Shown one piece after another: positions 32,621 to 41,002 of a stretch of 64,000 bases of DNA. Numbering within the stretch: position 1 is the first letter of the stretch; each line of letters starts with the position of its first letter. A model generated the notes under the pieces. It ran no database searches and was not told the origin of the DNA. It worked only from the letters and a program-made list of their open reading frames with translations. Source of the stretch: Amycolatopsis aidingensis (GTDB lineage: Bacteria > Actinomycetota > Actinomycetes > Mycobacteriales > Pseudonocardiaceae); the NCBI RefSeq assembly GCF_018885265.1, contig NZ_CP076538.1, positions 6,980,001 through 7,044,000 on the forward strand. Reading direction: 5' to 3'. The translations under genes were made by a program, and so were the position numbers.

Positions 32621-34009
32621 ATGGGGCTCGGCACCGATATCGCGTTCGCAGGCCTCGCCGGGCAGGCCGACCTGCTCGCCGCGGGCGAGGTGAGTTCGGC
32701 CGAGCTGACCACCGCCGCGCTCGCCCGGATCGAGCGGGCACAGCCCGAGCTGAACGCCTTCCGGGTACTCCGGCCGGATGCCGCGCTGTGCGAGGCCGAG
32801 GCCGCCGACTGGCGGCTGGCAGCGGGCGAGCGGGCGCCGCTGCTCGGGGTGCCGGTGGCGATCAAGGACGACGTGCATATCGCGGGCCTGCCCACCGCCT
32901 TCGGCTGCGCGGGGGACTTCCCCGCGGCCAGGGCGGACAGCGCGGTGGTTGGCGCGCTGAAGCGGGCCGGAGCGGTGATCGTCGGCAAGACCAACACCCC
33001 GGAGATCGGGCAGTGGCCGTTCACCGAGGGCCTTGCCTTCGGTGCCACCCGCAATCCCTGGCATACCGGGCACACGCCGGGCGGGTCCTCCGGTGGGTCG
33101 GCGGCCGCGGTGGCCGCCGGGCTGGTCGCGGCCGCGCTCGGCTCGGACGGTGCAGGCTCGGTGCGCATTCCGGCCGCCTGGACCAATCTGGTGGGCATCA
33201 AGACCCAGCGGGGCCTGGTGCCCACCGGGCCGGACACCGAGTTGTTCAACGGGCTCACCGTGCACGGACCGCTGGCCCGCACGGTGGTGGACGCCGCGCT
33301 GCTGCTGGACGTCGTCGCGGGTACCGGCGACCGGCACCTGGCGGCGGCACGCCGGGAGCCGGGACGGTTGCGGATCGGGCTGTCCACCCGGATCCCGTTC
33401 ACCGCCACCCCGACCGGGCTCGACCCGGTGGTGCGCGCGGCGGTCACCGGGCTGGCGGAGCGGCTGGCCGGGCTGGGACATGAGGTGGTCCGGGCCGAGC
33501 CGCGGTACGGGTTGATCGGGCTGGACTTCCTGCCCCGGTCGCTTGCCGGGGTGCGGGACTGGGTGGCCAGGGTTCCTGATGTGTCCGAACTGGACCCACG
33601 AACCCAGGGCAACGCCCGCACCGGTGTCCTGCTCGCCGGGCCTGCGCTCGGCCTGGCGCGGCGTGCGGAACCGGTGCTGCGCAAGCAGGTCGGCGCGGTG
33701 TTCCGGCGGGTCGATGTGCTGCTGGCCCCGACGACGGCCACCCCGCCGCCGCGGATCGGGGCGTTCGAGGGATTGTCCAACTGGCGGACCGACCAAGCGA
33801 TGATCGCGGCCTGCCCCTATGCCTGGCCGTGGAACGTGCTCGGCTGGCCAGGGGTGAACGTGCCCGCGGGGCCGACCGGGGACGGGCTGCCGCTCGGCGC
33901 ACAACTGCTCGGGCCCGCCGGCAGCGAGGAGCGGCTGGTCTCGCTGGCAGCGCAGCTGGAGTCGGTGCAGCGCTGGGCGGAGCGTCGTCCGCCATCATGG
34001 TCCGGATGA
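32621..34009 (+). CDS. amidase
   Basis: This 462-residue amidase-signature enzyme has Lys in VAIKDDVHIAG, GGSSGGSAAAVAAG and the nucleophile Ser in GSDGAGSVRIPAA. It is about a third to half identical by eye to the preceding amidase in the core, suggesting an old duplication. The ATG follows GGAGG. Its stop overlaps the TetR start by ATGA. Substrate unknown. Confidence 0.9.
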   Translation: MGLGTDIAFAGLAGQADLLAAGEVSSAELTTAALARIERAQPELNAFRVLRPDAALCEAEAADWRLAAGERAPLLGVPVAIKDDVHIAGLPTAFGCAGDFPAARADSAVVGALKRAGAVIVGKTNTPEIGQWPFTEGLAFGATRNPWHTGHTPGGSSGGSAAAVAAGLVAAALGSDGAGSVRIPAAWTNLVGIKTQRGLVPTGPDTELFNGLTVHGPLARTVVDAALLLDVVAGTGDRHLAAARREPGRLRIGLSTRIPFTATPTGLDPVVRAAVTGLAERLAGLGHEVVRAEPRYGLIGLDFLPRSLAGVRDWVARVPDVSELDPRTQGNARTGVLLAGPALGLARRAEPVLRKQVGAVFRRVDVLLAPTTATPPPRIGAFEGLSNWRTDQAMIAACPYAWPWNVLGWPGVNVPAGPTGDGLPLGAQLLGPAGSEERLVSLAAQLESVQRWAERRPPSWSG

Positions 34010-34560
34010 GCACACGTGAGGCGATCCTGCGCGCGGCGCTGCGGGTGATCGGGGAGCAGGGGGTCGCCGGGCTGACCAACCGGCGGATCGTCGCCGCGGC
34101 CGGGGTATCGCTCGGCTCACTGACCTACCACTTCCCCAGCCAGACCGAGTTGCTGCGGCAGGCCATGCTGCTGTTCGCCGAGGACGAGACCAGGCAACTG
34201 GGCAAGCTGGTCGAGGCGCACCGCAGCGAGGACCTGACGATCGAGGGCGCCGCTGCCGCCGTGGAGCGGGTACTGGAGCAGATGACCTTCGGCACCGACG
34301 AGATCGCTCCGCTCGAGCTGTACCTCCAGGCCGGGCGGGACCCCGGGCTGCGGGACGCGACCGACCGCTGCTTCGCGGCCTACGACGAGCTGGCAGGCAC
34401 GATCCTGCGCGCGCTCGGGGTGGCCGATCCGGAACGCCTCGCCGGGGGCGTGGTGGCGCTGATCGCCGGGTTGCAGCTGCGCAGGCTGGCCACCGGGGCG
34501 ACCTCGGGGGTGCCTGCGGCTGACGCGCTGACCATGCTGGTCCGCGGCGCCCAGTCCTGA
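34006..34560 (+). CDS. TetR family transcriptional regulator
   Basis: This 184-residue regulator has the helix-turn-helix VAGLTNRRIVAAAGVSLGSLTYHFPS at about residues 19-44. It is translationally coupled to the amidase (ATGA), with ATG 34006 preferred to 33997. The operon order, amidase then its repressor under a palindrome, suggests negative feedback with the amidase substrate or product as inducer. Confidence 0.9.
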   Translation: MSTREAILRAALRVIGEQGVAGLTNRRIVAAAGVSLGSLTYHFPSQTELLRQAMLLFAEDETRQLGKLVEAHRSEDLTIEGAAAAVERVLEQMTFGTDEIAPLELYLQAGRDPGLRDATDRCFAAYDELAGTILRALGVADPERLAGGVVALIAGLQLRRLATGATSGVPAADALTMLVRGAQS

Positions 34561-34595
34561 CCGGCACCGGCACCGGCCCGGCCGCGCACGGGAAC

Positions 34596-34679
34596 GGCAA
34601 ACGCACGCGCGTGAGCGGCAAACGCACGCGCGTGGGGAGCAAACTCGTGCGCGTGGGCGGCAAACACGGTTGCGCGGTC
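34596..34679. repeat. four tandem 21-bp repeats
   Basis: Four consecutive 21-bp units begin at 34596, 34617, 34638 and 34659. Each starts (G/A)GCAAAC and contains a palindromic core of the type CACGCGCGTG; units 1 and 2 are nearly identical and 3 and 4 drift. The array fills the gap between convergent genes and reaches the stop of the ABC ATPase gene. Confidence 0.8.
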
Positions 34680-35481
34680 ATTCGGTGTCGCGCAGGTGCG
34701 CGCTGATCGGCACCACCAGCGGGGTTCCGGCGACCGGATCCGGCAGCACCTTGGCCTCCAGCCCGAACACCTCGGCAAGCAACCGTTCGGACAGCACCTC
34801 GCCGGGGGTTCCCCTTGCCACGATCCGGCCGTCCCGCATGGCCACCAGGGTGTCGGCGTAGCGGGCGGCCAGGTTCAGGTCGTGCAGCACCAGCACCACC
34901 GTGGTGCCGCGCTCGACATGCAGCCTGCGCACCAGGTCCAGCACGTCCACCTGGTGCGCGAGGTCGAGGTAGGTGATCGGCTCGTCGAGCAGCAGCAGCG
35001 AGGTCTCCTGCGCCAGGGTCATCGAGATCCACGCCCGCTGCCGCTGTCCACCGGAGAGCTGGTCGACCACCCGCTCGGCGTGCTCGTCCATCCCGGTCAG
35101 CCGCAGGGCCGTGGCCACGGCCTGCTCGTCGTCCGCGGACCACTGCCGGTACCAGCGCTGGTGCGGATGCCTGCCCCTGGTGACCAGGTCGGCGACGGTC
35201 AGGCCCTCCGGGGCGGACGGCGACTGCGGCAGCAGCCCGACCACCCTGGCCACCTCCCTGGTCGGCAGCTTCTCGATCCGCTTGCCGTCCAGCAGCACCG
35301 CCCCCGAGCGGGGGGCGAGCAACCGGCCGAGGGCCCGCAGCAGGGTGGACTTGCCGCAGCCGTTCGGCCCGATGATCGCGGTGACGGTCCCGTCAAGCAC
35401 GTCCAGGTCGAGGCCATCCACCACGACCCGGTCGCCATAGCCGAGCCGGACTCCCTCGGCCCGCAACCTGGTCTTGCTCAT
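34678..35481 (-). CDS. iron-siderophore ABC transporter ATP-binding protein
   Basis: This 267-residue FecE/FepC-type ATPase has Walker A GPNGCGKST (38-46), Q-loop LLPQSP, signature LSGGQRQRAW (142-151) and Walker B LLLLDEP (162-168), then the switch His in VLHDLNLAARYAD. It powers uptake through the two upstream permeases, with which it overlaps by ATGA. No substrate-binding lipoprotein gene lies in the operon, so that component must be encoded elsewhere. Confidence 0.93.
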   Translation of the reverse strand: MSKTRLRAEGVRLGYGDRVVVDGLDLDVLDGTVTAIIGPNGCGKSTLLRALGRLLAPRSGAVLLDGKRIEKLPTREVARVVGLLPQSPSAPEGLTVADLVTRGRHPHQRWYRQWSADDEQAVATALRLTGMDEHAERVVDQLSGGQRQRAWISMTLAQETSLLLLDEPITYLDLAHQVDVLDLVRRLHVERGTTVVLVLHDLNLAARYADTLVAMRDGRIVARGTPGEVLSERLLAEVFGLEAKVLPDPVAGTPLVVPISAHLRDTE

Positions 35482-36563
35482 GAACTCGCCTTCCCCCGGC
35501 TCCGGACGAACAGGTAGATCAGGTACGGCGCGCCGAGGATCGCGGTGAGCACCCCGACCGGCAGGCCGTACGCGCCGGGCAGCAACCGGACGGCGACGTC
35601 CGCGGCCACGGTGAGCAGCGCGCCGAGCACCAGCGAGCCGAACAGCGGCGGCCGCTCGGTGCGGGCCAGCCGCAGCGCGATCTGCGGGGTCGCCAGCGCC
35701 ACGAAGGTGATCGGCCCTGCGGCCGCGGTGGCCACCGCGGCCAGGCAGGCGGCGAGCAGCAGCAGGGTGCCGCGGGCGGCGTCCACCCTGATCCCGAGGC
35801 CGCGCGCGGTCTCGTCGCCGAACTGCAACCCGCCGATGGTGTGCGCGCAGATCAGCGTGGCGGGCACCAGCACGGCCAGCGCGAGCGCCACCGGGCCGAC
35901 CGACTCCCAGCCGACGTTCGCGAGGCTGCCGACGATCCAGGTGGTGGCGCGGGCGGCGTCGTCCACATCGCCGACGGTCAGCAGCCAGTAGACGAGGTTG
36001 TAGCCGACCGCGGACAGCCCGATCCCGATCAGCACCAGCCGGTAGCCGTCGATGCCGCGCCGCCAGGACAGCCCGTACAGCAACAACGCGGCGAGCAGCC
36101 CGCCTGCCAACCCGGCCAACGGCACCCCGAGTTCCGCTGCCGTCCCGCTGACCTGCCCGCGGTACCCGGCGAACACGATGACGCCCACCGCGCCGACGCC
36201 CGCGCCCCAGGTGATGCCCAGGATGTCCGGGCTGGCCAGTGGGTTGCGGGCGATGGTCTGGAAGATCGCGCCGGAAAGGCCGAGTCCGGCGCCGACCAGG
36301 ATGCCGGTGAGGGTGCGCGGCAGCCGCAGGTCGAAGATGATCCCGTTCTCCCTGCGGTCGCCGCCGCCCGCCAGGGTGCGCAGCACGTCCAGCACCTCGA
36401 TATGCGAGCTGCCCCGGCCGATGTTGACCGCGGATACCAGCACCAGCAGGGCGAGCCCGGTCAGCACGACGGCCGGCACCCGGGGCCGGAAGGCCCAGGC
36501 CGCAGGGCCGAGGCGGAACACGCGGCGGCCGGGCAGGGTGTCGACGTCCTCGCTGGCTTTCAC
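35478..36563 (-). CDS. FecCD-family iron-siderophore permease
   Basis: This 361-residue protein has about ten membrane helices and FecCD features: LRLPRTLTGILVGAGLGLSGAIFQTIARNPLASPDILGI near the start and LPGAYGLPVGVLTAILGAPYLIYLF at the end. GTG start 36563 overlaps the preceding permease stop by GTGA. It is the second of two permeases expected to form a heterodimer. Confidence 0.93.
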   Translation of the reverse strand: MKASEDVDTLPGRRVFRLGPAAWAFRPRVPAVVLTGLALLVLVSAVNIGRGSSHIEVLDVLRTLAGGGDRRENGIIFDLRLPRTLTGILVGAGLGLSGAIFQTIARNPLASPDILGITWGAGVGAVGVIVFAGYRGQVSGTAAELGVPLAGLAGGLLAALLLYGLSWRRGIDGYRLVLIGIGLSAVGYNLVYWLLTVGDVDDAARATTWIVGSLANVGWESVGPVALALAVLVPATLICAHTIGGLQFGDETARGLGIRVDAARGTLLLLAACLAAVATAAAGPITFVALATPQIALRLARTERPPLFGSLVLGALLTVAADVAVRLLPGAYGLPVGVLTAILGAPYLIYLFVRSRGKASS

Positions 36564-37600
36564 AACCGGGCCAGACCTTTCCCGCGCACCAGCACGATGA
36601 ACACCGGGGCGCCCAGCACCGCCAGCATGATGCCGACCTCGAAGGTGTCCCCGGAGACCACCCGCCCGGCCACGTCCGCGAGCAGCAGCAGGATCGCGCC
36701 GAGCAGCCCGGAGAACGGCACCAGCCACCGGTGGTCCGGGCCGGTGACCGCCCTGGCCACATGCGGCACGATCAGGCCGAGGAAGGCGATCGGCCCGCAG
36801 GCGGCGACCGCGGAGCCGGTAAGCAGGGTGATCGCGGTGACCCCGAGGATCCGGGCGCGGCGCACCTGCTGGCCGAGTGCGGTGGCCACCTCCTCGCCAA
36901 GCGACAGCGTGTTCAGGCCGGGGGTGTTCAGCACCGCGAGCAGCAGGCCGAGCAGCAGGAAGGGCAGCACCTGCCCGGCGACGGCGAAGTCCCTGCCCGC
37001 GATGGATCCGACCCGCCAGAACCGGAAGGCCTCCATGCCCTGCCGGTTGCCCAGCACGATCGCCGCGATCAGCCCGTACAGCAGGGCGTTCACCGCGGCG
37101 CCCGCCAGCGCGAGGGTGACCGGGGTGGAGCCGTGCCCGCCGGTGGCGCCGAGCAGGAACACCACCACGGCGGCCACCAGCGCCCCGGCGAAGGCGAACC
37201 AGATGAAGCCGTACAGGCTGGAAACGCCGAACACCACCACCGCCGACACGATGCCGAAGGCCGCCCCCTGGTTGACCCCGAGCAGGCCGGGGTCGGCGAT
37301 CGGGTTACGGGTGTGGCCCTGCATCAGCGCGCCGGCCACGCCGAGCGCGACCCCGGCCAGCACACCGAGCAGGGTGCGCGGCACCCGCAGCGCGCGGACC
37401 ACGAGGTCGGCATCGCTGCCCTCCGGCCGCACCAGGGCATCCCATACCCCGGCGAGCGGGATGGCGCGGGCGCCGAAGGCCAGGCTGAGCCCGGCAGCAA
37501 CCAGCAGGGCGACCGCCAGCACCGCAAGGCCCAGCAGCCTGCGCCGCCGGTGCGGGGCGCGCTGCTGGTGGCCGGCCCGGCCGGGCAGGGTGGCGGTCAT
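36560..37600 (-). CDS. FecCD-family iron-siderophore permease
   Basis: This 346-residue membrane protein has a basic head then about ten helices, with LRVPRTLLGVLAGVALGVAGALMQGHTRNPIADPGLLGVN, the FecCD coupling region, and the SGDTFEVGIMLAVLGAPVFIVL ending. It is the first gene of the importer operon. The ATG at 37600 directly abuts an iron-box-like palindrome, so transcription is probably repressed by an IdeR/DtxR protein when iron is plentiful. Confidence 0.93.
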   Translation of the reverse strand: MTATLPGRAGHQQRAPHRRRRLLGLAVLAVALLVAAGLSLAFGARAIPLAGVWDALVRPEGSDADLVVRALRVPRTLLGVLAGVALGVAGALMQGHTRNPIADPGLLGVNQGAAFGIVSAVVVFGVSSLYGFIWFAFAGALVAAVVVFLLGATGGHGSTPVTLALAGAAVNALLYGLIAAIVLGNRQGMEAFRFWRVGSIAGRDFAVAGQVLPFLLLGLLLAVLNTPGLNTLSLGEEVATALGQQVRRARILGVTAITLLTGSAVAACGPIAFLGLIVPHVARAVTGPDHRWLVPFSGLLGAILLLLADVAGRVVSGDTFEVGIMLAVLGAPVFIVLVRGKGLARL

Positions 37601-37613
37601 TAGGACACCCTAA
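37600..37613. promoter_or_regulatory. IdeR/DtxR iron-box-like palindrome
   Basis: On the minus strand the sequence reads GGTTAGGGTGTCCTAA immediately before the permease start. About 13 of 19 positions fit the DtxR/IdeR consensus by eye, with a 5-bp inverted repeat TTAGG/CCTAA. Its overlap with the start codon suggests a very short leader or leaderless transcript. Confidence 0.65.
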
Positions 37614-37634
37614 CCAGGCGGCGGCCACGCTGGG

Positions 37635-38195
37635 TCAGGTGGCGTTCCACTCGTGCTCGAGCAGCGCCATCAGCACCGAGTCGCGCCAGGCCCCGCCGGT
37701 GTACACATGCTCGCGCAGCACGCCCTCGCGGACGAAGCCGAAGCGCTCCAGCAGGGCGATGCTGCTGGTGTTGTCCGGGCCGAGGGAGGCGCTGATCCGG
37801 TGCAGGCCCAGCGACCCGAAGCCAAGGTTCAGCAGCGCGCGGATGGCATCGGTGGTGTAGCCCTTGCCCCGGTGCTGGTAGGCCACCGCGTACCCCAGCT
37901 TGGCCGCGCTGGTCCCGGTGGGGATGAGCAACGCGAACCCGACCAGCTGGCCGTCCGCGCGGGAGGTGATGGCCAGGGTGTAGTCCGGCCGCGGCCGCCT
38001 GCCCGCCCGCTCGACGATCCCGTCCAGCAGTTCCCGCACCTCCGCGCGGGTGTGCGCGTCGAAGGACAGCAGCGCGGCGACCCGCGGGTCGCCGATGATC
38101 CCGTACAGCGCCTCGGCGTCGGTGCCCGCGAACTCACGCAGCCGCACCCGCTCGCCCTCGATGTCCAGTGGCCCTTCCCCCGGCTCGTTGATCAC
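37635..38195 (-). CDS. GNAT family N-acetyltransferase (RimJ/RimL type)
   Basis: This 186-residue acetyltransferase has IEGERVRLREFAGTDAEAL at the start, the acetyl-CoA loop AYQHRGKGYTTDAIRALL (Q/RxxGxG/A), and HRISASLGPDNTSSIALLERFGFVREGVLREH, typical of RimJ/RimL-like enzymes that modify N-terminal amines or small molecules. GTG 38195 overlaps the LuxR-type regulator stop by GTGA, so the two are co-transcribed. Confidence 0.9.
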   Translation of the reverse strand: MINEPGEGPLDIEGERVRLREFAGTDAEALYGIIGDPRVAALLSFDAHTRAEVRELLDGIVERAGRRPRPDYTLAITSRADGQLVGFALLIPTGTSAAKLGYAVAYQHRGKGYTTDAIRALLNLGFGSLGLHRISASLGPDNTSSIALLERFGFVREGVLREHVYTGGAWRDSVLMALLEHEWNAT

Positions 38196-39001
38196 GCCTC
38201 CACCCTGCCACCCCCGATGGGGTGGGCCGGGCAGTCGGGTGCGCCGCAGTTGAGCAGGCCGAGCCGGTAGCCGAGGGCGACCGCGTGCGTGCGGTTCTCC
38301 GCATGCAGCTTGCTCAGCACCGACCGGACGTGGCAGCGGATCGTGTCGGTGCTGAGGAACAGCCGCCGTCCGATCGCCTCGTTGGTCCAGCCCTCGGCCA
38401 TCAGGTGCAGCACCGTCAGCTCCCGCTTGCTCAGCGGCTTGCGCTCCGGCGCCGGGCCTGCGAACTGCTCCACCGGGGTCAGCTTGGGATGGCGGTAGTC
38501 GCGATGGAAGTAGGTCTGCGCGATCGCGATCCGCAGTTCCTCCGGCGTGGCCTGCGCCGGCAGCAACCCGGCGACCCCCGCGGCACGCAACCGGACGAGC
38601 TCCTCGTCCGGCACCGGACGCGGCAGCAACAGCAGCAACGGGACCGCGGCGTCCATTCTGGACAGTTTCTGCAGGATGCGGAGGGCCACCGCGGGCGGTG
38701 CGTGCGCGACGAACAGCGCGGGCGGGTCCGCACCGATCCGGGTGAAGGCGTCCCGCAGGCTGGTCACGTACACGGGGTCGGTGAACTCGGGCAGCGCCCG
38801 GCCCGCGTTCGCGGACACGCCGAGGCCGGAAATCGGCTGCGGATCGAAGATGACCATCGTGCGCTGGCGCCTGCGTTGCCCCTGGGTGGCCCTTGGCGCG
38901 AGCGCCGCGGAGCTTGTTGCGGTTTCGCGCGCGCCCGCGATCACGTCGCCAGGGACGTTCCAGGGTGCCGCTACTCCATTCGCAACATGCTCTTCGGACA
39001 T
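38192..39001 (-). CDS. LuxR-family HTH regulator with atypical receiver-like N domain
   Basis: This 269-residue protein ends in a LuxR/GerE helix-turn-helix (LSKRELTVLHLMAEGWTNEAIGRRLFLSTDTIRCHVRSVLSKL). The N part has receiver-like strands (ALFVAHAP, AAVPLLLLLP, GVAGLLPAQATPEELR) but no clear phospho-accepting acidic pocket, so it may be a pseudo-receiver. ATG 39001 is chosen, with ATG near residue 60 as alternative. A short Cys-containing tail follows the HTH. It probably regulates the linked GNAT gene. Confidence 0.85.
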   Translation of the reverse strand: MSEEHVANGVAAPWNVPGDVIAGARETATSSAALAPRATQGQRRRQRTMVIFDPQPISGLGVSANAGRALPEFTDPVYVTSLRDAFTRIGADPPALFVAHAPPAVALRILQKLSRMDAAVPLLLLLPRPVPDEELVRLRAAGVAGLLPAQATPEELRIAIAQTYFHRDYRHPKLTPVEQFAGPAPERKPLSKRELTVLHLMAEGWTNEAIGRRLFLSTDTIRCHVRSVLSKLHAENRTHAVALGYRLGLLNCGAPDCPAHPIGGGRVEA

Positions 39002-39249
39002 GCGAAACCATCCTTCCCCGCCTGGTCGTCGCACACGTGGCTCGCGGGCGCCGACGAGGAGTGTTCCTCCGTGCCGGGATCAACGAGGGGCAAGGCGAAA
39101 GGTCCTGAGGAACCAATGGATTCACCCGAGCCGTCTCACTCAGTAGGGTGAGCCCTTGGCGGTGGTTATCGCTTCACTGTGTAGCCGGAAGGGGTGACAT
39201 TCGCTGGTTACCGGTGGCGATTCGGCAGATACGGAGCGCAGGATCAACT

Positions 39250-39675
39250 GTGACCTGGTTGGAGTTGCTGACGGATCATTCGGCGCGGCGGTGGCTGCGC
39301 CGGATGGGCTCCCAGCTGGACTCCGGCTGGGCCGCGCTCGCCGGTGCGGAATGCCTGCGCCACGCCTTCGCCGAGCATCTGACCGCGGTGGCCGAGGTGG
39401 TCCGCTGCGAGGAGCAGCTGGTGCCCCGCCCGGAACCGGTGACCAGGCTGGTGTTGCTGGCCAGCCACGCCTACGACACCCGCCTGCTGGCCACCCGCGC
39501 GGGCTGGCTGCCGCCGCGCGCCATCACCGACTGGTCGCCGCGGGAGTGGTACGGGCTGCGGCTGCTCGCCTGCTACCGGCTGGCCTGCGAGGTGCGGCAC
39601 GGACCGCGGCTGCCGAGCGCCGCCCGAGCCACCCACAGCTTGGCGCCACGGCTGGGCCACGAACGCACCGGATAA
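39250..39675 (+). CDS. small protein resembling DUF6401
   Basis: This 141-residue protein starts at GTG 39250. It has SARRWLRRMGSQLDSGWAAL near the start and DWSPREWYGLRLLACYRLA near the end, a pattern I associate with the actinobacterial DUF6401 family. No catalytic residues or signal peptide are visible. It is isolated, followed by a strong hairpin. Confidence 0.65.
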   Translation: MTWLELLTDHSARRWLRRMGSQLDSGWAALAGAECLRHAFAEHLTAVAEVVRCEEQLVPRPEPVTRLVLLASHAYDTRLLATRAGWLPPRAITDWSPREWYGLRLLACYRLACEVRHGPRLPSAARATHSLAPRLGHERTG

Positions 39676-39677
39676 GG

Positions 39678-39723
39678 GGCCTGCCGCCGGCGACCGAGGG
39701 GGGAGAGGCGACGGCGGCAGGCC
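39678..39723. terminator. 12-bp stem hairpin downstream of DUF6401-like gene
   Basis: GGCCTGCCGCCG at 39678-39689 pairs perfectly with CGGCGGCAGGCC at 39712-39723 around a purine-rich 22-base loop, starting 2 bp after the stop. It lacks a T-run, as usual for actinobacterial terminators. Confidence 0.7.
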
Positions 39724-39892
39724 GAAACGGGAGCGCGTACTGGGGGAGGGCGCGCTCCCGCCCGCAGCTTATGGGATTTTCCCGACGTTCGCTGGTTGCG
39801 GAGGCAGATTCGCTGCTGACAACGTCCCGAACTGGGGTTTTGCTTACCTCTCAGCGAGAACCGGGAAGGCGGCGGGGAGGTCGCGCGGTGCC

Positions 39893-41002
39893 ATGCCCGA
39901 CCTGAGCGAGTACCGCCGCAAGCGGCATCCGGACCGCACCCCGGAACCCATGCCGGCGGCAGGCGACCCGCCGACGGGCGCCGACGACCTGTTCGTGGTG
40001 CAGCAGCACCATGCCAGCAGCCTGCACTGGGACCTACGGCTGGAGCGGGAAGGGGTGCTGGTCTCCTGGGCGGTGCCAAAGGGCCTGCCACCGGAGCCGG
40101 ACAGGTCGCGGCTCGCGGTGCACACCGAGGACCATCCGCTGGAGTACGTGAGCTTCGAGGGCGAGATCCCCGCCGGCGAGTACGGCGCGGGCCGGATGTG
40201 GATCTGGGACCGCGGCCGGTACGAGACCCTGCACTGGAACCCGCACAAGGTCGAGGTGGTGCTGCACGGCGAGCGGGTGCGCGGCCGGTACGTGCTGATC
40301 AACCAGCACGAGCCGGATCGCCCGCAGGACTGGGTGCTGCGCAGGCTCGATCCGGCCGAACCCGGCTGGGCCGGGCTGCCCGAGTTCCTGCCGCCGATGC
40401 CCGCGCGCGCAGGCCCGCTGCCGGAGGGTCCCGGCTGGGCGTACGAGTTCCGGTGGGGCGGGATGCGGGCACAGGTCCGGGCCGAGGGCGGCAGGCCGGC
40501 CGTGCGGGACCGGGCGGGCGAGGAGATCACCGCGTGGTTTCCCGAGTTGCGCGGGCTGGGCGAGCAGCTGGGCTCGCTGGAGGCGCTGCTGGACGGCGAG
40601 CTGGTCGCCTTCCACGAGGGCAGGCCCAGCGCGGCGGCGCTGCGCCGCAGGCTCGCCGCGAGCACCTCGGGCGGACAGCGGCCCGGCAGCCAGGCGCGGC
40701 GCATTCCGGTGGCGTACCTGCCGTTCGACCTGCTGCATCTGGATGGTCGCAGCTGCCTCGAACTGCCCTACACCGAGCGCAGGAGGTTACTCACCGAGCT
40801 CGGGCTCGCCGGGCCGCACTGGCGGGTTCCCGAGCACTACACCGGGGACGGGCAGGCGGTGCTGGCGGCGAGCGCGGACAACGGGCTGGCCGGGGTGATC
40901 GCGAAACGGACCAGCGCACGGTACCGCCCCGGCCGGGCGAACCGGGACTGGATCGCGGTGGACGCGGGTAGCCTCACCGGCGAGGTGGTGCCGGATGCCT
41001 GA
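39893..41002 (+). CDS. LigD-type 3'-phosphoesterase fused to a degenerate ATP-dependent ligase domain
   Basis: This 369-residue protein has an intact LigD phosphoesterase domain at residues 25-155: QQHHASSLHWDLRLE (His45, Asp47), HTEDHPLEYVSFEGEIPAGEYGAG, and LHGERVRGRYVL. The second half aligns with a ligase adenylation domain, but motif I KxDGxR reads RWGGMR (187-192), replacing the AMP-accepting Lys by Arg and the Asp by Gly. Later motifs (LLDGELVAF, AGVIAKR) survive. It probably trims DNA ends but cannot seal them by itself. It overlaps the polymerase gene by 8 bp. Confidence 0.85.
   Translation: MPDLSEYRRKRHPDRTPEPMPAAGDPPTGADDLFVVQQHHASSLHWDLRLEREGVLVSWAVPKGLPPEPDRSRLAVHTEDHPLEYVSFEGEIPAGEYGAGRMWIWDRGRYETLHWNPHKVEVVLHGERVRGRYVLINQHEPDRPQDWVLRRLDPAEPGWAGLPEFLPPMPARAGPLPEGPGWAYEFRWGGMRAQVRAEGGRPAVRDRAGEEITAWFPELRGLGEQLGSLEALLDGELVAFHEGRPSAAALRRRLAASTSGGQRPGSQARRIPVAYLPFDLLHLDGRSCLELPYTERRRLLTELGLAGPHWRVPEHYTGDGQAVLAASADNGLAGVIAKRTSARYRPGRANRDWIAVDAGSLTGEVVPDA

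Noticed and set aside
34596..34679. CRISPR array
   Set aside because: Repeats are directly adjacent 21-bp units with no spacers and no cas genes are in the window.
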